From NCBI GenBank assembly GCA_902612235.1, contig CACMCJ010000003.1, positions 1 through 64,000 of the forward strand: 64,000 bases of DNA. Reading direction: 5' to 3'. The notes beneath the pieces were generated by a model that had not been told where the DNA came from, searched no databases, and saw only the letters and a program-made list of their open reading frames with translations. The position numbers were made by a program, and so were the translations under genes. Shown here one piece after another: positions 26,279 to 34,819 of this stretch (within the stretch, counting starts at the first letter, position 1; each line of letters starts with the position of its first letter). The stretch is from an uncultured Pelagibacteraceae bacterium. GTDB lineage: Bacteria > Pseudomonadota > Alphaproteobacteria > Pelagibacterales > Pelagibacteraceae.

Positions 26279-27101
26279 AACACTCGAGAGTATTTTTTAA
26301 CAAACAGGCAATTGTCATTGGCCCTACTCCTCCAGGTACGGGTGTTATGGCTTTGACTTTATCTTTTACTCCATCGAAGTGAACATCCCCTACTATCTTA
26401 TTATCTAATTTATTTATCCCTACATCGATTATAATTGAGTTTTCTTTAACCCAATCTTTCTTGACTAGTTGCGGGACTCCTGCTGCCGCCACTAATATAT
26501 CGGCCTTAACACATTCATCTCTCAAATCATTTGTCTTCGAATGGGCGACAGTTACAGTGCAATTTTCTCTAAGTAATAATTGAGCCATGGGTTTTCCATT
26601 TAAATTAGACCTTCCAATTATTACCGCATGTTTTCCTTCTAAATTTTTTTCAGCTTTTTTTATTAATTTCAAGCAGCCTAAAGGCGTGCAAGGAATTATA
26701 GATTTAGAACCGGAAGCCAGATTTCCCACATTTATTGGATGAAATCCATCAACATCTTTGGTTGGATCAATTAGGTTAATAATTTTTTCTTTATTTATCT
26801 GTTTTGGGAGGGGTAATTGAACTAAAATACCTGAAACATCAGTATCACGGTTAAGTTCTTCAATTTTTTTTAACACTTCTTCTTCTGAAACAGATTCAGG
26901 ATATCTAATTACTTTTGAATTAATTCCTACTTCTTCGGACATCTTGACTTTATTCTTTACATAAATTTCACTTGGTACAAATTTGCCAACCAAAATAACT
27001 GTCAAATTTGGTATTTTACTTAATTTGCTTTTTAATACGCTAATTTCTTTTTTTATTTGGTCTCTTAAAACTTTTGCTTCTCTTTTTCCATCAATAATCA
27101 T
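26259..27101 (-). CDS. folD: Bifunctional methylene-THF dehydrogenase / cyclohydrolase FolD
   Basis: A 280-residue enzyme of one-carbon metabolism interconverting methylene-, methenyl- and formyl-tetrahydrofolate. Visible are Y47 and K51 (YVKNK), GILVQLPLP, the DVDGFHPIN loop, GRSNLNGKP and the C-terminal PVPGGVGPMTIACLL signature. It is last in a minus-strand run hemC-hemD-mscS-yggT-folD. Confidence 0.97.
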   Translation of the reverse strand: MIIDGKREAKVLRDQIKKEISVLKSKLSKIPNLTVILVGKFVPSEIYVKNKVKMSEEVGINSKVIRYPESVSEEEVLKKIEELNRDTDVSGILVQLPLPKQINKEKIINLIDPTKDVDGFHPINVGNLASGSKSIIPCTPLGCLKLIKKAEKNLEGKHAVIIGRSNLNGKPMAQLLLRENCTVTVAHSKTNDLRDECVKADILVAAAGVPQLVKKDWVKENSIIIDVGINKLDNKIVGDVHFDGVKDKVKAITPVPGGVGPMTIACLLKNTLECFKAHLT

Positions 27102-27103
27102 AA

Positions 27104-27394
27104 TTAAAATAATCCTGGAGCAAACATTTCAAAAACAAGATTTCTTAAAAACATTAATCCTAAAATTAATATAATTGGCGATATGTCTATCGAGCCTAAA
27201 TTAGGGAGAAATCTCCTTATATAGTCTAATGGAGGGTTCGTTAATCTATAAGATACATCTAGAACAGAATATACAAACCTATTAGACGTATTTAAAATGT
27301 TAAAAGCTACCAACCAACTGATAATAACATGAATTATTAATACCCATATATAAAGTGTAACGATATTATCAAACAAAATTAATGCGGACTTCAT
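27104..27394 (-). CDS. YggT family membrane protein
   Basis: A 96-residue protein with two main hydrophobic regions and the family segment SYRLTNPPLDYIRRFLPNLGSIDISP. YggT proteins are linked with osmotic stress, cell-division placement or cofactor assembly, but the molecular role is unclear. It overlaps the mechanosensitive channel gene by one base and folD starts two bases after it. Confidence 0.9.
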   Translation of the reverse strand: MKSALILFDNIVTLYIWVLIIHVIISWLVAFNILNTSNRFVYSVLDVSYRLTNPPLDYIRRFLPNLGSIDISPIILILGLMFLRNLVFEMFAPGLF

Positions 27395-28485
27395 CAGTTT
27401 TTCTCCACATAAATTGATGTGCTTGGGAAAGCAAATGATGCTCCATTACTCTCAACAATTTTTTTTACTTCAACAGCTAATCTTTCTTTTACTTTGAGCC
27501 ATTCACTCCATTCGTTGGTTTTAGTAAAACATCTTACATAGAGATCTATTGAACTATCAGAGAACTTATCAATCCTAACTGCGTGCTCAGTGTCTTCTCC
27601 AATTTTAAAATCTTTATTGTTCTCAATATATTTCTCAATTTGATCTCTTATATTTTTCAACTGATCTATCGTTGAGTTATACTGGAGTGTAATTATCCAA
27701 CTTATTCTCCAATTAGTGGTCTCACTTATATTTACTACTGCATTTTCGGCAAACGAAGAATTGGGAATTGTTGCAATTGATTTATCAAATTTTCTAATTA
27801 CTGTTGATCTGAACCCAATTCTTTCTACAATGCCCTCTGTAATGCCTTCAACATAAATCCAATCACCAATTTTAAATCTTTTTTCTACCAAAACTAAAAC
27901 ACCTGAAATCAAATTTTTAAATAAGTCTTGAGCACCTAAAGCAACTGCAACACCAAATAAACCTAATCCAGCAATTATGGGTGCGATTTTTATGCCCCAA
28001 ATATCTAATGTTGCTGCAAAACCAAAAAAAATAATTAAAATTTTATTAGCTTTTACAACCCAGTTTAATAAATCTTTTGATAAAAGTTCCTCCACCCTTC
28101 TTATTAGATAGGTAAGTGGTTCAACAATTTGATGTATTAACCAAAATATTAAAATTGTTATTAATGATCGATTAATGTTGTCTACAAAAAGCAACATTTT
28201 ACCGTCAAATTCCATGTACGAACTTGCAACAAATATTCCTAGAACTATGGGAACAAATTTTATTGGACCAGTAGAAGCCTTTACTAGAGCGTCGTCAAAC
28301 TTGTTTGATGTTTTTGCAACGTAATTTTGTAATCTTCTCAAAATGAAATTTGAAATTAAACCCCTTAATAATAGAAATAATAAAAAAATGACAATACCAA
28401 CTCCAATTTGTGTAAAGTTTATTCCAGCTATTCCTTGCTGCCAAATTTCAACAAATAGATTTTTAAAGTTTTCCAATACATTCAT
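27394..28485 (-). CDS. MscS-type mechanosensitive channel
   Basis: A 363-residue membrane protein. Several N-terminal helices lead to the pore helix GLGLFGVAVALGAQDLFKNLISG, followed by the beta domain (FKIGDWIYVEGITEGIVERIGFRST) and the mixed C-terminal domain. It releases solutes under hypo-osmotic shock. ATGA overlap with hemD and a one-base overlap with the YggT gene. Confidence 0.93.
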   Translation of the reverse strand: MNVLENFKNLFVEIWQQGIAGINFTQIGVGIVIFLLFLLLRGLISNFILRRLQNYVAKTSNKFDDALVKASTGPIKFVPIVLGIFVASSYMEFDGKMLLFVDNINRSLITILIFWLIHQIVEPLTYLIRRVEELLSKDLLNWVVKANKILIIFFGFAATLDIWGIKIAPIIAGLGLFGVAVALGAQDLFKNLISGVLVLVEKRFKIGDWIYVEGITEGIVERIGFRSTVIRKFDKSIATIPNSSFAENAVVNISETTNWRISWIITLQYNSTIDQLKNIRDQIEKYIENNKDFKIGEDTEHAVRIDKFSDSSIDLYVRCFTKTNEWSEWLKVKERLAVEVKKIVESNGASFAFPSTSIYVEKN

Positions 28486-29186
28486 ATTATTCTCTCAAGT
28501 TCTATAATTTCATCTCCAGGATTGAAAATTTTGTTTTTTTTCCATCCAGCTTTATCAAAATAATCTACAATTTTTTTACTTATACACATAACAATTGATT
28601 GTGTCATCATTGGAGCTAAAGAATAATTAGCGACTATACTGTTAAAACTCTCTGCACTTCTTAAAGAATAAACAAATATAACATTGGGTGGATATTTTTT
28701 AATTAAATCAATATTTGCATCATTTAAAGAAGTAATTTTCTCAGAAAAATAATTTATAAATTTTTTTACTCTAAATCCCTCTCTTCCAAGTTCTTTATCA
28801 AGTTCAAGAGTTATCTGGTCCCCACAAATGTAAGCCAATTTATCATTTTTCTTAAGCTCATTAGAATTTAAAATTAGGTTTTTAAGCGCATTAACATTTC
28901 CACTCGCAGATATTGTTTTTGTAAATCCACTTAATCTAGCAATTTTTTCAGTAACGGAACCAACACAAAAACACTTTATGTTTTCCTTTTCTCCTTTAAC
29001 ACTTAAATTTTTAACAGCATTTGAACTTGTAAAAACTAATGCATTAAAGTTTTCTATATCTATTTTTTCTAAATTAGCGCTTTTAATTTTCAAAGTCGGT
29101 ATATGTATAATTTTATGACCTAAATTGAAAAGTTCTTGCATTAAATTTTCAGTATCATTCAGTGGTCTTGTTAAAATTATATTCAT
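28482..29186 (-). CDS. hemD: Uroporphyrinogen-III synthase
   Basis: A 234-residue protein with the weakly conserved HemD layout: N-terminal ILTRPLNDTENL, FTSSNAVKNL (around 50-60), CVGSVTEK and the second half with VFVYSLRSAESF. It closes hydroxymethylbilane to uroporphyrinogen III. Assignment leans on the ATGA overlap with hemC, since HemD sequences diverge strongly. Confidence 0.9.
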   Translation of the reverse strand: MNIILTRPLNDTENLMQELFNLGHKIIHIPTLKIKSANLEKIDIENFNALVFTSSNAVKNLSVKGEKENIKCFCVGSVTEKIARLSGFTKTISASGNVNALKNLILNSNELKKNDKLAYICGDQITLELDKELGREGFRVKKFINYFSEKITSLNDANIDLIKKYPPNVIFVYSLRSAESFNSIVANYSLAPMMTQSIVMCISKKIVDYFDKAGWKKNKIFNPGDEIIELERII

Positions 29187-30097
29187 CTTTTTTTTTTATA
29201 ATTACCCTCAGACTGTTTTAATAAATCTTGTCCAGCAGAAATTCCTAGTTGTTCAGGAAATTTTTTATCTCCTGTTTTTTTAATTGAAAACGACTTAAGT
29301 CCATCATCTGAAAATAGCTGTGATATAATTGTAATATTATCTTTGTCTATTTTTGCATAAGCGCCCACAGCTGTATGACAATCTCCTCCAATAGTTTGTA
29401 ATAAACTTCTTTCTGTTAACGCGCAAATTTTTGTATCTTTATCATTGATTTTTTCTAAAATTTTTATGTTTTCAAGATCATTTTTTCTACATTGCACAGC
29501 TATTACTCCTTGTCCAGCTGATGGAATAATTTTTTTTTCTGAAAATATTTCTTTAATTTTGTCTTCAAGATTAAGTTTTTGGATACCAGCTAAAGCAAGT
29601 ATTACACCATCATATTCACCATTTTTAACTTTGGAGATTCTACTATCGATATTTCCTCTTATGTTTTTAAATCTTACATTTTTAAAATATGTTCTAAATT
29701 GAAGCTCCCTTCTTTTTGAACTTGACCCAATAGTAAGCCTCTCATGATCGAGCGATTTATCTTTTTGAAGAACTATTACATCTCTTGGATCATTTCTTTT
29801 AATGTAAGCACCTATCATTAAGTCATTTTCTTCAAAAGAATCCATATCCTTTAATGAATGAACAGCAATATCAATTTTTTTTTCAGATAATTGCTTTTCA
29901 ATTTCTTTACAAAAAATATTTTTACCGCCAATATCTGAAATTTTTTTATCGTGAAACATATCTCCTGATGTTTTGATAGTTTTAATTTCTATTTCTATTT
30001 TTTGATCTGATGCTAAAAAAAATAACTTTTTTACTTTTTCAGCGTAGGAAAGTGAAAGTTTGCTGCCACGTGCACCAATTATAATTTTTTTATTCAT
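29183..30097 (-). CDS. hemC: Porphobilinogen deaminase (hydroxymethylbilane synthase)
   Basis: A 304-residue enzyme that joins four porphobilinogens. Family features are GARGSKLSL (8-16), HSLKDM (80-85, with D84), SSSKRREL, and the cofactor cysteine C240 in IGGDCHTAVGAY. It is divergent from tsaD with a 38-base gap. The haem genes of the window are split: hemC/D here, hemE/H/J near the putative origin. Confidence 0.97.
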   Translation of the reverse strand: MNKKIIIGARGSKLSLSYAEKVKKLFFLASDQKIEIEIKTIKTSGDMFHDKKISDIGGKNIFCKEIEKQLSEKKIDIAVHSLKDMDSFEENDLMIGAYIKRNDPRDVIVLQKDKSLDHERLTIGSSSKRRELQFRTYFKNVRFKNIRGNIDSRISKVKNGEYDGVILALAGIQKLNLEDKIKEIFSEKKIIPSAGQGVIAVQCRKNDLENIKILEKINDKDTKICALTERSLLQTIGGDCHTAVGAYAKIDKDNITIISQLFSDDGLKSFSIKKTGDKKFPEQLGISAGQDLLKQSEGNYKKKR

Positions 30098-30135
30098 TTA
30101 AGTATTTTAAAGTTTATTTTATAATATCTAATCTT

Positions 30136-31212
30136 ATGGAAAAAAAACTAATTTTTTTAGGTATAGAAACTAGCTGTGACGAAACAGCGGCCTCAATAGT
30201 TCAAGAAAATTTAGATGGCAGTGCGAAAGTCTTGTCTTCTATTGTCTCGAGTCAGATTAAAGAACATGAAAAATTTGGAGGAGTTGTGCCAGAGCTAGCT
30301 GCAAGATCTCACATAGAAAATATTGAATTTGTTATAGAAAAAGCAATTAAAGATAGCAATATTTCCTTAAGTGAAATAGATGGTGTAGCGGCAACAGCTG
30401 GACCGGGATTAATAGTTTGTTTAACAGTTGGACTAAATATAGGTAAAGCAATAGCAGGTTTTTCTAATAAACCATTTATAGCAGTAAATCATCTTGAAGG
30501 ACATGCGCTTAGCCCTGGTCTTGAGAAAAAGATTCAATTTCCGTATTTGCTCTTGTTAATTTCTGGTGGGCACAGTCAATTTTTAATTGTCCATGATATA
30601 AATAACTATGAACAGTTAGGCACAACTATAGATGATGCATTAGGTGAAGCCTTTGACAAAACAGCTAAAATGCTTGATTTAGGCTTTCCTGGAGGGCCAG
30701 CTGTAGAAAAGTTTTCTAAAGAAGGTGACAAAAAATTTTTCAAACTACCAGAACCAATTATAAATAAAGCCGGATGTAATTTATCTTTCGCCGGACTTAA
30801 AACAGCTGTGTTGAGAGAATCAAAAAAAATTAAAGATAATAAAAAATTAAAGTATAATCTTGCTGCTTCGTTCCAATACACAGTTAATAAAATTCTTTTT
30901 AAAAAAACAAAAATTGCTATTCAAGAGTTCAGAAAAAGAATCAATAAAGAAAGACCTCAATTAATAGTAGCAGGAGGTGTAGCAGCAAATCAGTCTGTAA
31001 GGGAAAATTTTTACAAGCTATCAAAAGAAATTAATTGCATAATAACGTTTCCTGATGTGAAATATTGTGGTGATAATGCTGCAATGATTGCTTGGGCAGG
31101 AATACAAAGATTTAAAAAAAAATTAATTGATGAGATTAATATCTCCGCAAAATCAAGGTGGCCATTAGATCCAGATGCACCTTATATGAAAGGTCCAGGG
31201 TTAAAATTATAA
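30136..31212 (+). CDS. tsaD: tRNA threonylcarbamoyladenosine synthase subunit TsaD
   Basis: A 358-residue ASKHA-fold protein that adds the threonylcarbamoyl group to A37 of ANN-decoding tRNAs. It has GIETSCDETAASIV at the start, metal-binding H119 and H123 (VNHLEGHAL), and VAGGVAANQSVR plus CGDNAAMIAWAG in the second half. Its TAA overlaps the EVE-domain ATG by one base (TAATG). Confidence 0.97.
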   Translation: MEKKLIFLGIETSCDETAASIVQENLDGSAKVLSSIVSSQIKEHEKFGGVVPELAARSHIENIEFVIEKAIKDSNISLSEIDGVAATAGPGLIVCLTVGLNIGKAIAGFSNKPFIAVNHLEGHALSPGLEKKIQFPYLLLLISGGHSQFLIVHDINNYEQLGTTIDDALGEAFDKTAKMLDLGFPGGPAVEKFSKEGDKKFFKLPEPIINKAGCNLSFAGLKTAVLRESKKIKDNKKLKYNLAASFQYTVNKILFKKTKIAIQEFRKRINKERPQLIVAGGVAANQSVRENFYKLSKEINCIITFPDVKYCGDNAAMIAWAGIQRFKKKLIDEINISAKSRWPLDPDAPYMKGPGLKL

Positions 31213-31625
31213 TGAATTATTGGTTACTAAAATCAGAGCCAGATGTTTGGTCTTTATCACAACAAAAAAAATCCGGTTTGAAAGGAGTTGCTTGGGATGG
31301 TGTCAGAAATTTTCAGGCTAGAAACAATTTAAAAAAAATGGATGTGGGAGATCTATGTTTTTTCTATCATTCAAATATCGGAAAAGAGATTGTAGGGGTC
31401 GTAAAAGTCATTAAAAAAGCGTTTTTAGATAAAACCGATAAAAAGCAGAGATTTTTTGCTGTTCAGGTTAGGTTTGTAGAAGAATTTAAAACGCCTATTA
31501 AATTAGAAAAAATTAAAAAAATTAAGGCTATTTCTCATCTGCCGTTAATTAAACAAAGCAGGCTTTCAGTAATGCCTATAGACTATAAAAGCTGGAAAAT
31601 TTTATATAAGATGGGTAATATCTAA
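31212..31625 (+). CDS. EVE domain protein
   Basis: A 137-residue protein beginning MNYWLLKSEPDVWSL, with GVRNFQARNNLKKM and DLCFFYHSNIGKEIVGVV: the EVE fold, a PUA-like domain that binds modified bases in DNA or RNA. Small stand-alone EVE proteins are common in Proteobacteria and usually sit near core genes, as here. A longer in-frame start at 31158 lies inside tsaD and is rejected because TAATG coupling fits the shorter form. Confidence 0.92.
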   Translation: MNYWLLKSEPDVWSLSQQKKSGLKGVAWDGVRNFQARNNLKKMDVGDLCFFYHSNIGKEIVGVVKVIKKAFLDKTDKKQRFFAVQVRFVEEFKTPIKLEKIKKIKAISHLPLIKQSRLSVMPIDYKSWKILYKMGNI

Positions 31626-31636
31626 ATAGATTTATT

Positions 31637-31643
31637 AAGGGGG
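31637..31643 (+). promoter_or_regulatory. Ribosome-binding site fixing the GTG start of acs
   Basis: AAGGGGG, then four bases (AGCA), then GTG at 31648. The geometry is identical to that before dctP and the symporter small subunit. It supports initiation at 31648, so the basic N-terminal extension is translated. No comparable site lies before the next candidate start, GTG at 31864. Confidence 0.75.
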
Positions 31644-31647
31644 AGCA

Positions 31648-33783
31648 GTGGCAAAAAAAAAGAAAAAAATAAGAAAGAAAAATTCTCGAAAAAAAAATAA
31701 AAAAAGATTTAAAAAATCTAGAAAAAAAAGATCTAATCGAATTAGAAAAAAAAGGTCTAGAAGAACTAAAAAATTTAATAAAAAAAGAAAAAAAACAAAA
31801 AAAAAGCAAAATTTTAAATCTCCGATACAATCTAAAGATAGTGATGGAAATAGTGTATTTAAAGTGTCTGATAGTTGGTCAAATCACGCATATGTAAATG
31901 ACTCAAAATACAAAAAGAAATATAAGTTATCTATAAAAGAAAATGAAAAGTTCTGGGCAAAAGAAGGAAAGAGAATTTCTTGGATTAAAAAATACACAAA
32001 AATTAAGGATGTAAAATATAGTAAGGATGAAGTAAAAATAAAGTGGTATTATGACGGTACACTTAATGCCTCGGCTAATTGTATAGATAGGCATTTAAAA
32101 AAAAATCCAAAAAAAACAGCAATCATTTGGGTCGGTGATGATCCTGCAGACTCTAAAAAAATCTCTTATAAAGAATTACACCAAAATGTATGCAAAGCTG
32201 CAAATGGCTTAAAGAGTATAGGAGTACAAAAAGGTGATAGAGTTACAATTTATCTTACAATGATTCCAGAACTTGCTTATGTAATGTTAGCTTGTGCAAG
32301 AATTGGTGCGATACATTCGATTATTTTTGGTGGATTTTCACCAGACTCTATTGCTACAAGAATTAATGATTGTGAATCTGATTATCTTATAACTGCTGAT
32401 GAAGGTATAAGAGGAGGAAAAATAATTCCTTTAAAGAAAATTGCAGATGAAGCACTTTCTCAATGCCCTGACGTTAAAAAGTGTGTAGTTGTACAAAGAA
32501 CCGGTAATCAAGTTGATTGGAACAATGAAAGAGATATCTCATACAAAGAAATGATTTCTTCTGTATCAAATAAATGTGAACCGGAGGAGATGAACGCTGA
32601 AGATCCTTTGTTCATACTTTATACATCTGGTTCTACTGGGAAACCCAAGGGGGTTTTACATACAACTGGGGGATACATGGTTTATGCCTCAATGACACAC
32701 CAATATATTTTTGATTATAAATCTAATGATATTTATTGGTGCACTGCTGATATTGGTTGGGTAACAGGTCATAGCTATATAATTTATGGTCCACTTTCTA
32801 ATGGAGCTACAACAATAATGTTTGAAGGTGTACCAAATTATCCAGATAGCTCTCGTTGGTGGCAAATTGTAGATAAATATAAAGTAAATATCTTTTATAC
32901 CGCCCCTACAGCAATAAGGGCCTTGATGAGAGAAGGTGAGAAGCCTGTTAAAAAAACAAGCAGAAAATCATTAAAATTGCTGGGTACGGTTGGAGAGCCA
33001 ATTAATCCAGAAGCTTGGATGTGGTATTACAAAACAGTTGGTGACTCTAGATGTCCAATTGTAGATACTTGGTGGCAAACAGAGACCGGAGGTATTTTAA
33101 TAGCTCCTCAACCTGGAGCAATAGACTTAAAACCAGGTTCTGCTACTAAACCATTTTACGGCATTAAACCTTTATTAGTTGATAAAGATGGAAAGATTAT
33201 AAAAGGTGAAGGTAAGGGAAGATTATGTATGGCAAGTTCTTGGCCTGGCCAAATGAGAACAGTTTACGGAGATCATCAAAGATTTATTGATACTTATTTT
33301 TCTCAATTTGATGGTAAATACTTTACTGGTGACGGGTGCAGAAGAGATAAAGACGGGTACTACTGGATAACAGGTCGTGTTGACGATGTTATTATAGTAT
33401 CAGGTCACAATCTTGGAACAGCTGAAATCGAAAGCGCTTTTGTGGCACATCCCAAGGTTGCTGAAGCAGCTGTAGTTGGTTTTCCTCATAGCATTAAGGG
33501 TAACGGATTATATTGTTATGTAACATTAAATGTGGGTGAGCAACCAACTGGTGATTTGGAGAGAGATCTTAAACTTTGGGTTAGAAAACAAATTGGTCCA
33601 ATTGCAACGCCTGATGTAGTTCAATTTGCACCGGGTCTGCCAAAAACAAGATCAGGAAAAATTATGAGAAGAATTCTGAGAAAGATCGCTGCAAATGAGC
33701 CGGACAATTTAGGCGATGTTACTACTTTAGCAGATCCAAGCGTAGTAGAGTCATTGATACAAAATAGGCAAAACAAAAATTAA
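31648..33783 (+). CDS. acs: Acetyl-CoA synthetase with a lysine/arginine-rich N-terminal extension
   Basis: An ANL-superfamily enzyme making acetyl-CoA from acetate, ATP and CoA. From residue about 70 it aligns with ordinary Acs: [19 protein letters not shown], the AMP-binding [11 protein letters not shown] loop, [10 protein letters not shown] and K671 in TRSGKIMRR, the lysine normally controlled by acetylation. Residues 2-53 are different: 37 of 52 are Lys or Arg, with none acidic, a tail not found on standard Acs. The total is 711 residues; starting at GTG 31864 would give 639, the usual size, but the good ribosome-binding site is at the longer start. The symporter operon lies downstream, past one opposing gene. 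Confidence 0.93.
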   Translation: MAKKKKKIRKKNSRKKNKKRFKKSRKKRSNRIRKKRSRRTKKFNKKRKKTKKKQNFKSPIQSKDSDGNSVFKVSDSWSNHAYVNDSKYKKKYKLSIKENEKFWAKEGKRISWIKKYTKIKDVKYSKDEVKIKWYYDGTLNASANCIDRHLKKNPKKTAIIWVGDDPADSKKISYKELHQNVCKAANGLKSIGVQKGDRVTIYLTMIPELAYVMLACARIGAIHSIIFGGFSPDSIATRINDCESDYLITADEGIRGGKIIPLKKIADEALSQCPDVKKCVVVQRTGNQVDWNNERDISYKEMISSVSNKCEPEEMNAEDPLFILYTSGSTGKPKGVLHTTGGYMVYASMTHQYIFDYKSNDIYWCTADIGWVTGHSYIIYGPLSNGATTIMFEGVPNYPDSSRWWQIVDKYKVNIFYTAPTAIRALMREGEKPVKKTSRKSLKLLGTVGEPINPEAWMWYYKTVGDSRCPIVDTWWQTETGGILIAPQPGAIDLKPGSATKPFYGIKPLLVDKDGKIIKGEGKGRLCMASSWPGQMRTVYGDHQRFIDTYFSQFDGKYFTGDGCRRDKDGYYWITGRVDDVIIVSGHNLGTAEIESAFVAHPKVAEAAVVGFPHSIKGNGLYCYVTLNVGEQPTGDLERDLKLWVRKQIGPIATPDVVQFAPGLPKTRSGKIMRRILRKIAANEPDNLGDVTTLADPSVVESLIQNRQNKN

Positions 33784-34409
33784 TTAAAATTAAGATTTTT
33801 AGTAAACTTCTTAAAATCATTTTCAACTAGGTTCCATTTTAATTTTATTGAATTCAAAACAATTTCTTTGTCCAAAACTTTAAGTTCATCAGCTATCGGA
33901 GCCCAATTATAGAGTGCTAAACCACTATCTTCAAATGGTTTCTCAAAATGATATTTGTTCCAATTTATAATTTTAAATTTTTTTTCAAATTCTTCTAAAA
34001 TATCTTGACCGATTTGTTTGCTTAAACCATTTTTAAATTCACTATTAATAATTTTTTCAAAAATTTTTTTTGCATCATTTTGTTTTAAGTTTTTTTGATC
34101 AATTAAATAGGAAAAAGTGTAAAAAGTTAAATCTAAAATAGCTGAAACATATATATTCCATTTTGCTATATTTGTGGACTCAGCAAATTTTTCATCTTGA
34201 ATCATTGATACATATCTTGTGCCGATTCTTGTTTTTAAATATCCATACAAAGTTGTTTGTGTGACATGGGCTGCTCTTTCTTGAATAAATCTCTCTAAAT
34301 CATCTATTGAATTAATTGTAGAAAACTTACTTGTAATTTTTCTCATAGGAAAAAAATACTCACCCATGATTTTTATCGTATTTAAGATATTTTTAAGATT
34401 CAATTTCAC
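33780..34409 (-). CDS. Conserved-looking protein of unknown function
   Basis: A 209-residue soluble protein that I do not recognise. The best-structured part is residues 38-105 ([30 protein letters not shown], then [20 protein letters not shown]), likely helical and the kind of sequence that is conserved in a family. It is convergent with acs (four-base overlap) and divergent from the symporter operon. Codon use looks like its neighbours. The first methionines (residues 1, 15 and 22) leave the start uncertain. Confidence 0.7.
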   Translation of the reverse strand: MKLNLKNILNTIKIMGEYFFPMRKITSKFSTINSIDDLERFIQERAAHVTQTTLYGYLKTRIGTRYVSMIQDEKFAESTNIAKWNIYVSAILDLTFYTFSYLIDQKNLKQNDAKKIFEKIINSEFKNGLSKQIGQDILEEFEKKFKIINWNKYHFEKPFEDSGLALYNWAPIADELKVLDKEIVLNSIKLKWNLVENDFKKFTKNLNFN

Positions 34410-34527
34410 GTTGTATTACAAAAAACCTGTGTTTATGGTACTTTGAAGCATTTTATCATTATTTAAAAGGACCTTTTTTCTCTTTTAATTAACCTTCATA
34501 TGAGTATGATCTTTCCCATTAATTAAT

Positions 34528-34545
34528 ACTTTTTACGTAAAAAGT
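34528..34545. promoter_or_regulatory. 18-bp perfect palindrome before the symporter operon
   Basis: ACTTTTTACGTAAAAAGT reads the same on both strands. It ends 16 bases before the ATG of the small subunit and seven bases before the ribosome-binding site GGGGG. It could be an operator for a dimeric regulator or an mRNA hairpin affecting ribosome access. No other copy was noticed in the window. Confidence 0.55.
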
Positions 34546-34550
34546 TAAAA

Positions 34551-34557
34551 AAGGGGG
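34551..34557 (+). promoter_or_regulatory. Ribosome-binding site of the symporter small subunit
   Basis: AAGGGGG followed by four bases (AAAT) and ATG at 34562, the same geometry as dctP and acs. Confidence 0.7.
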
Positions 34558-34561
34558 AAAT

Positions 34562-34819
34562 ATGTCAAACAAAGACGCATATTGGGCGAAAACCAAAAAC
34601 CACATGATAGTTACATTGGTTCTTTGGGCTTTCTTCTCATTAGTCATATTCATGTTCGGTACTGAACTGAACACGATGTCTTTTCTTGGCTATCCATTAG
34701 CATATTACATGACGGCGCAAGGTTCACTTCTTGCCTTTGTAGTAATGTTATTCTGGACTGCTAACAAACAGGAAAAGATTGACGAAGAACATGGGTTCTC
34801 AGAAAGAGAGGAGGACTAA
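34562..34819 (+). CDS. Sodium/solute symporter small subunit (DUF4212)
   Basis: An 85-residue protein with two membrane helices (about 14-32 and 44-65): WAKTKNHMIVTLVLWAFFS, then LGYPLAYYMTAQGSLLAFVV. This is the DUF4212 type that always precedes a large sodium:solute symporter and is thought to be its small subunit. Its stop overlaps the large-subunit start by one base. Confidence 0.93.
   Translation: MSNKDAYWAKTKNHMIVTLVLWAFFSLVIFMFGTELNTMSFLGYPLAYYMTAQGSLLAFVVMLFWTANKQEKIDEEHGFSEREED

Noticed and set aside
31576-31830. Antisense ORF rich in Phe/Ser opposite the start of acs
   Set aside because: It is the complement of the poly-lysine tail of acs; its composition is explained by that.
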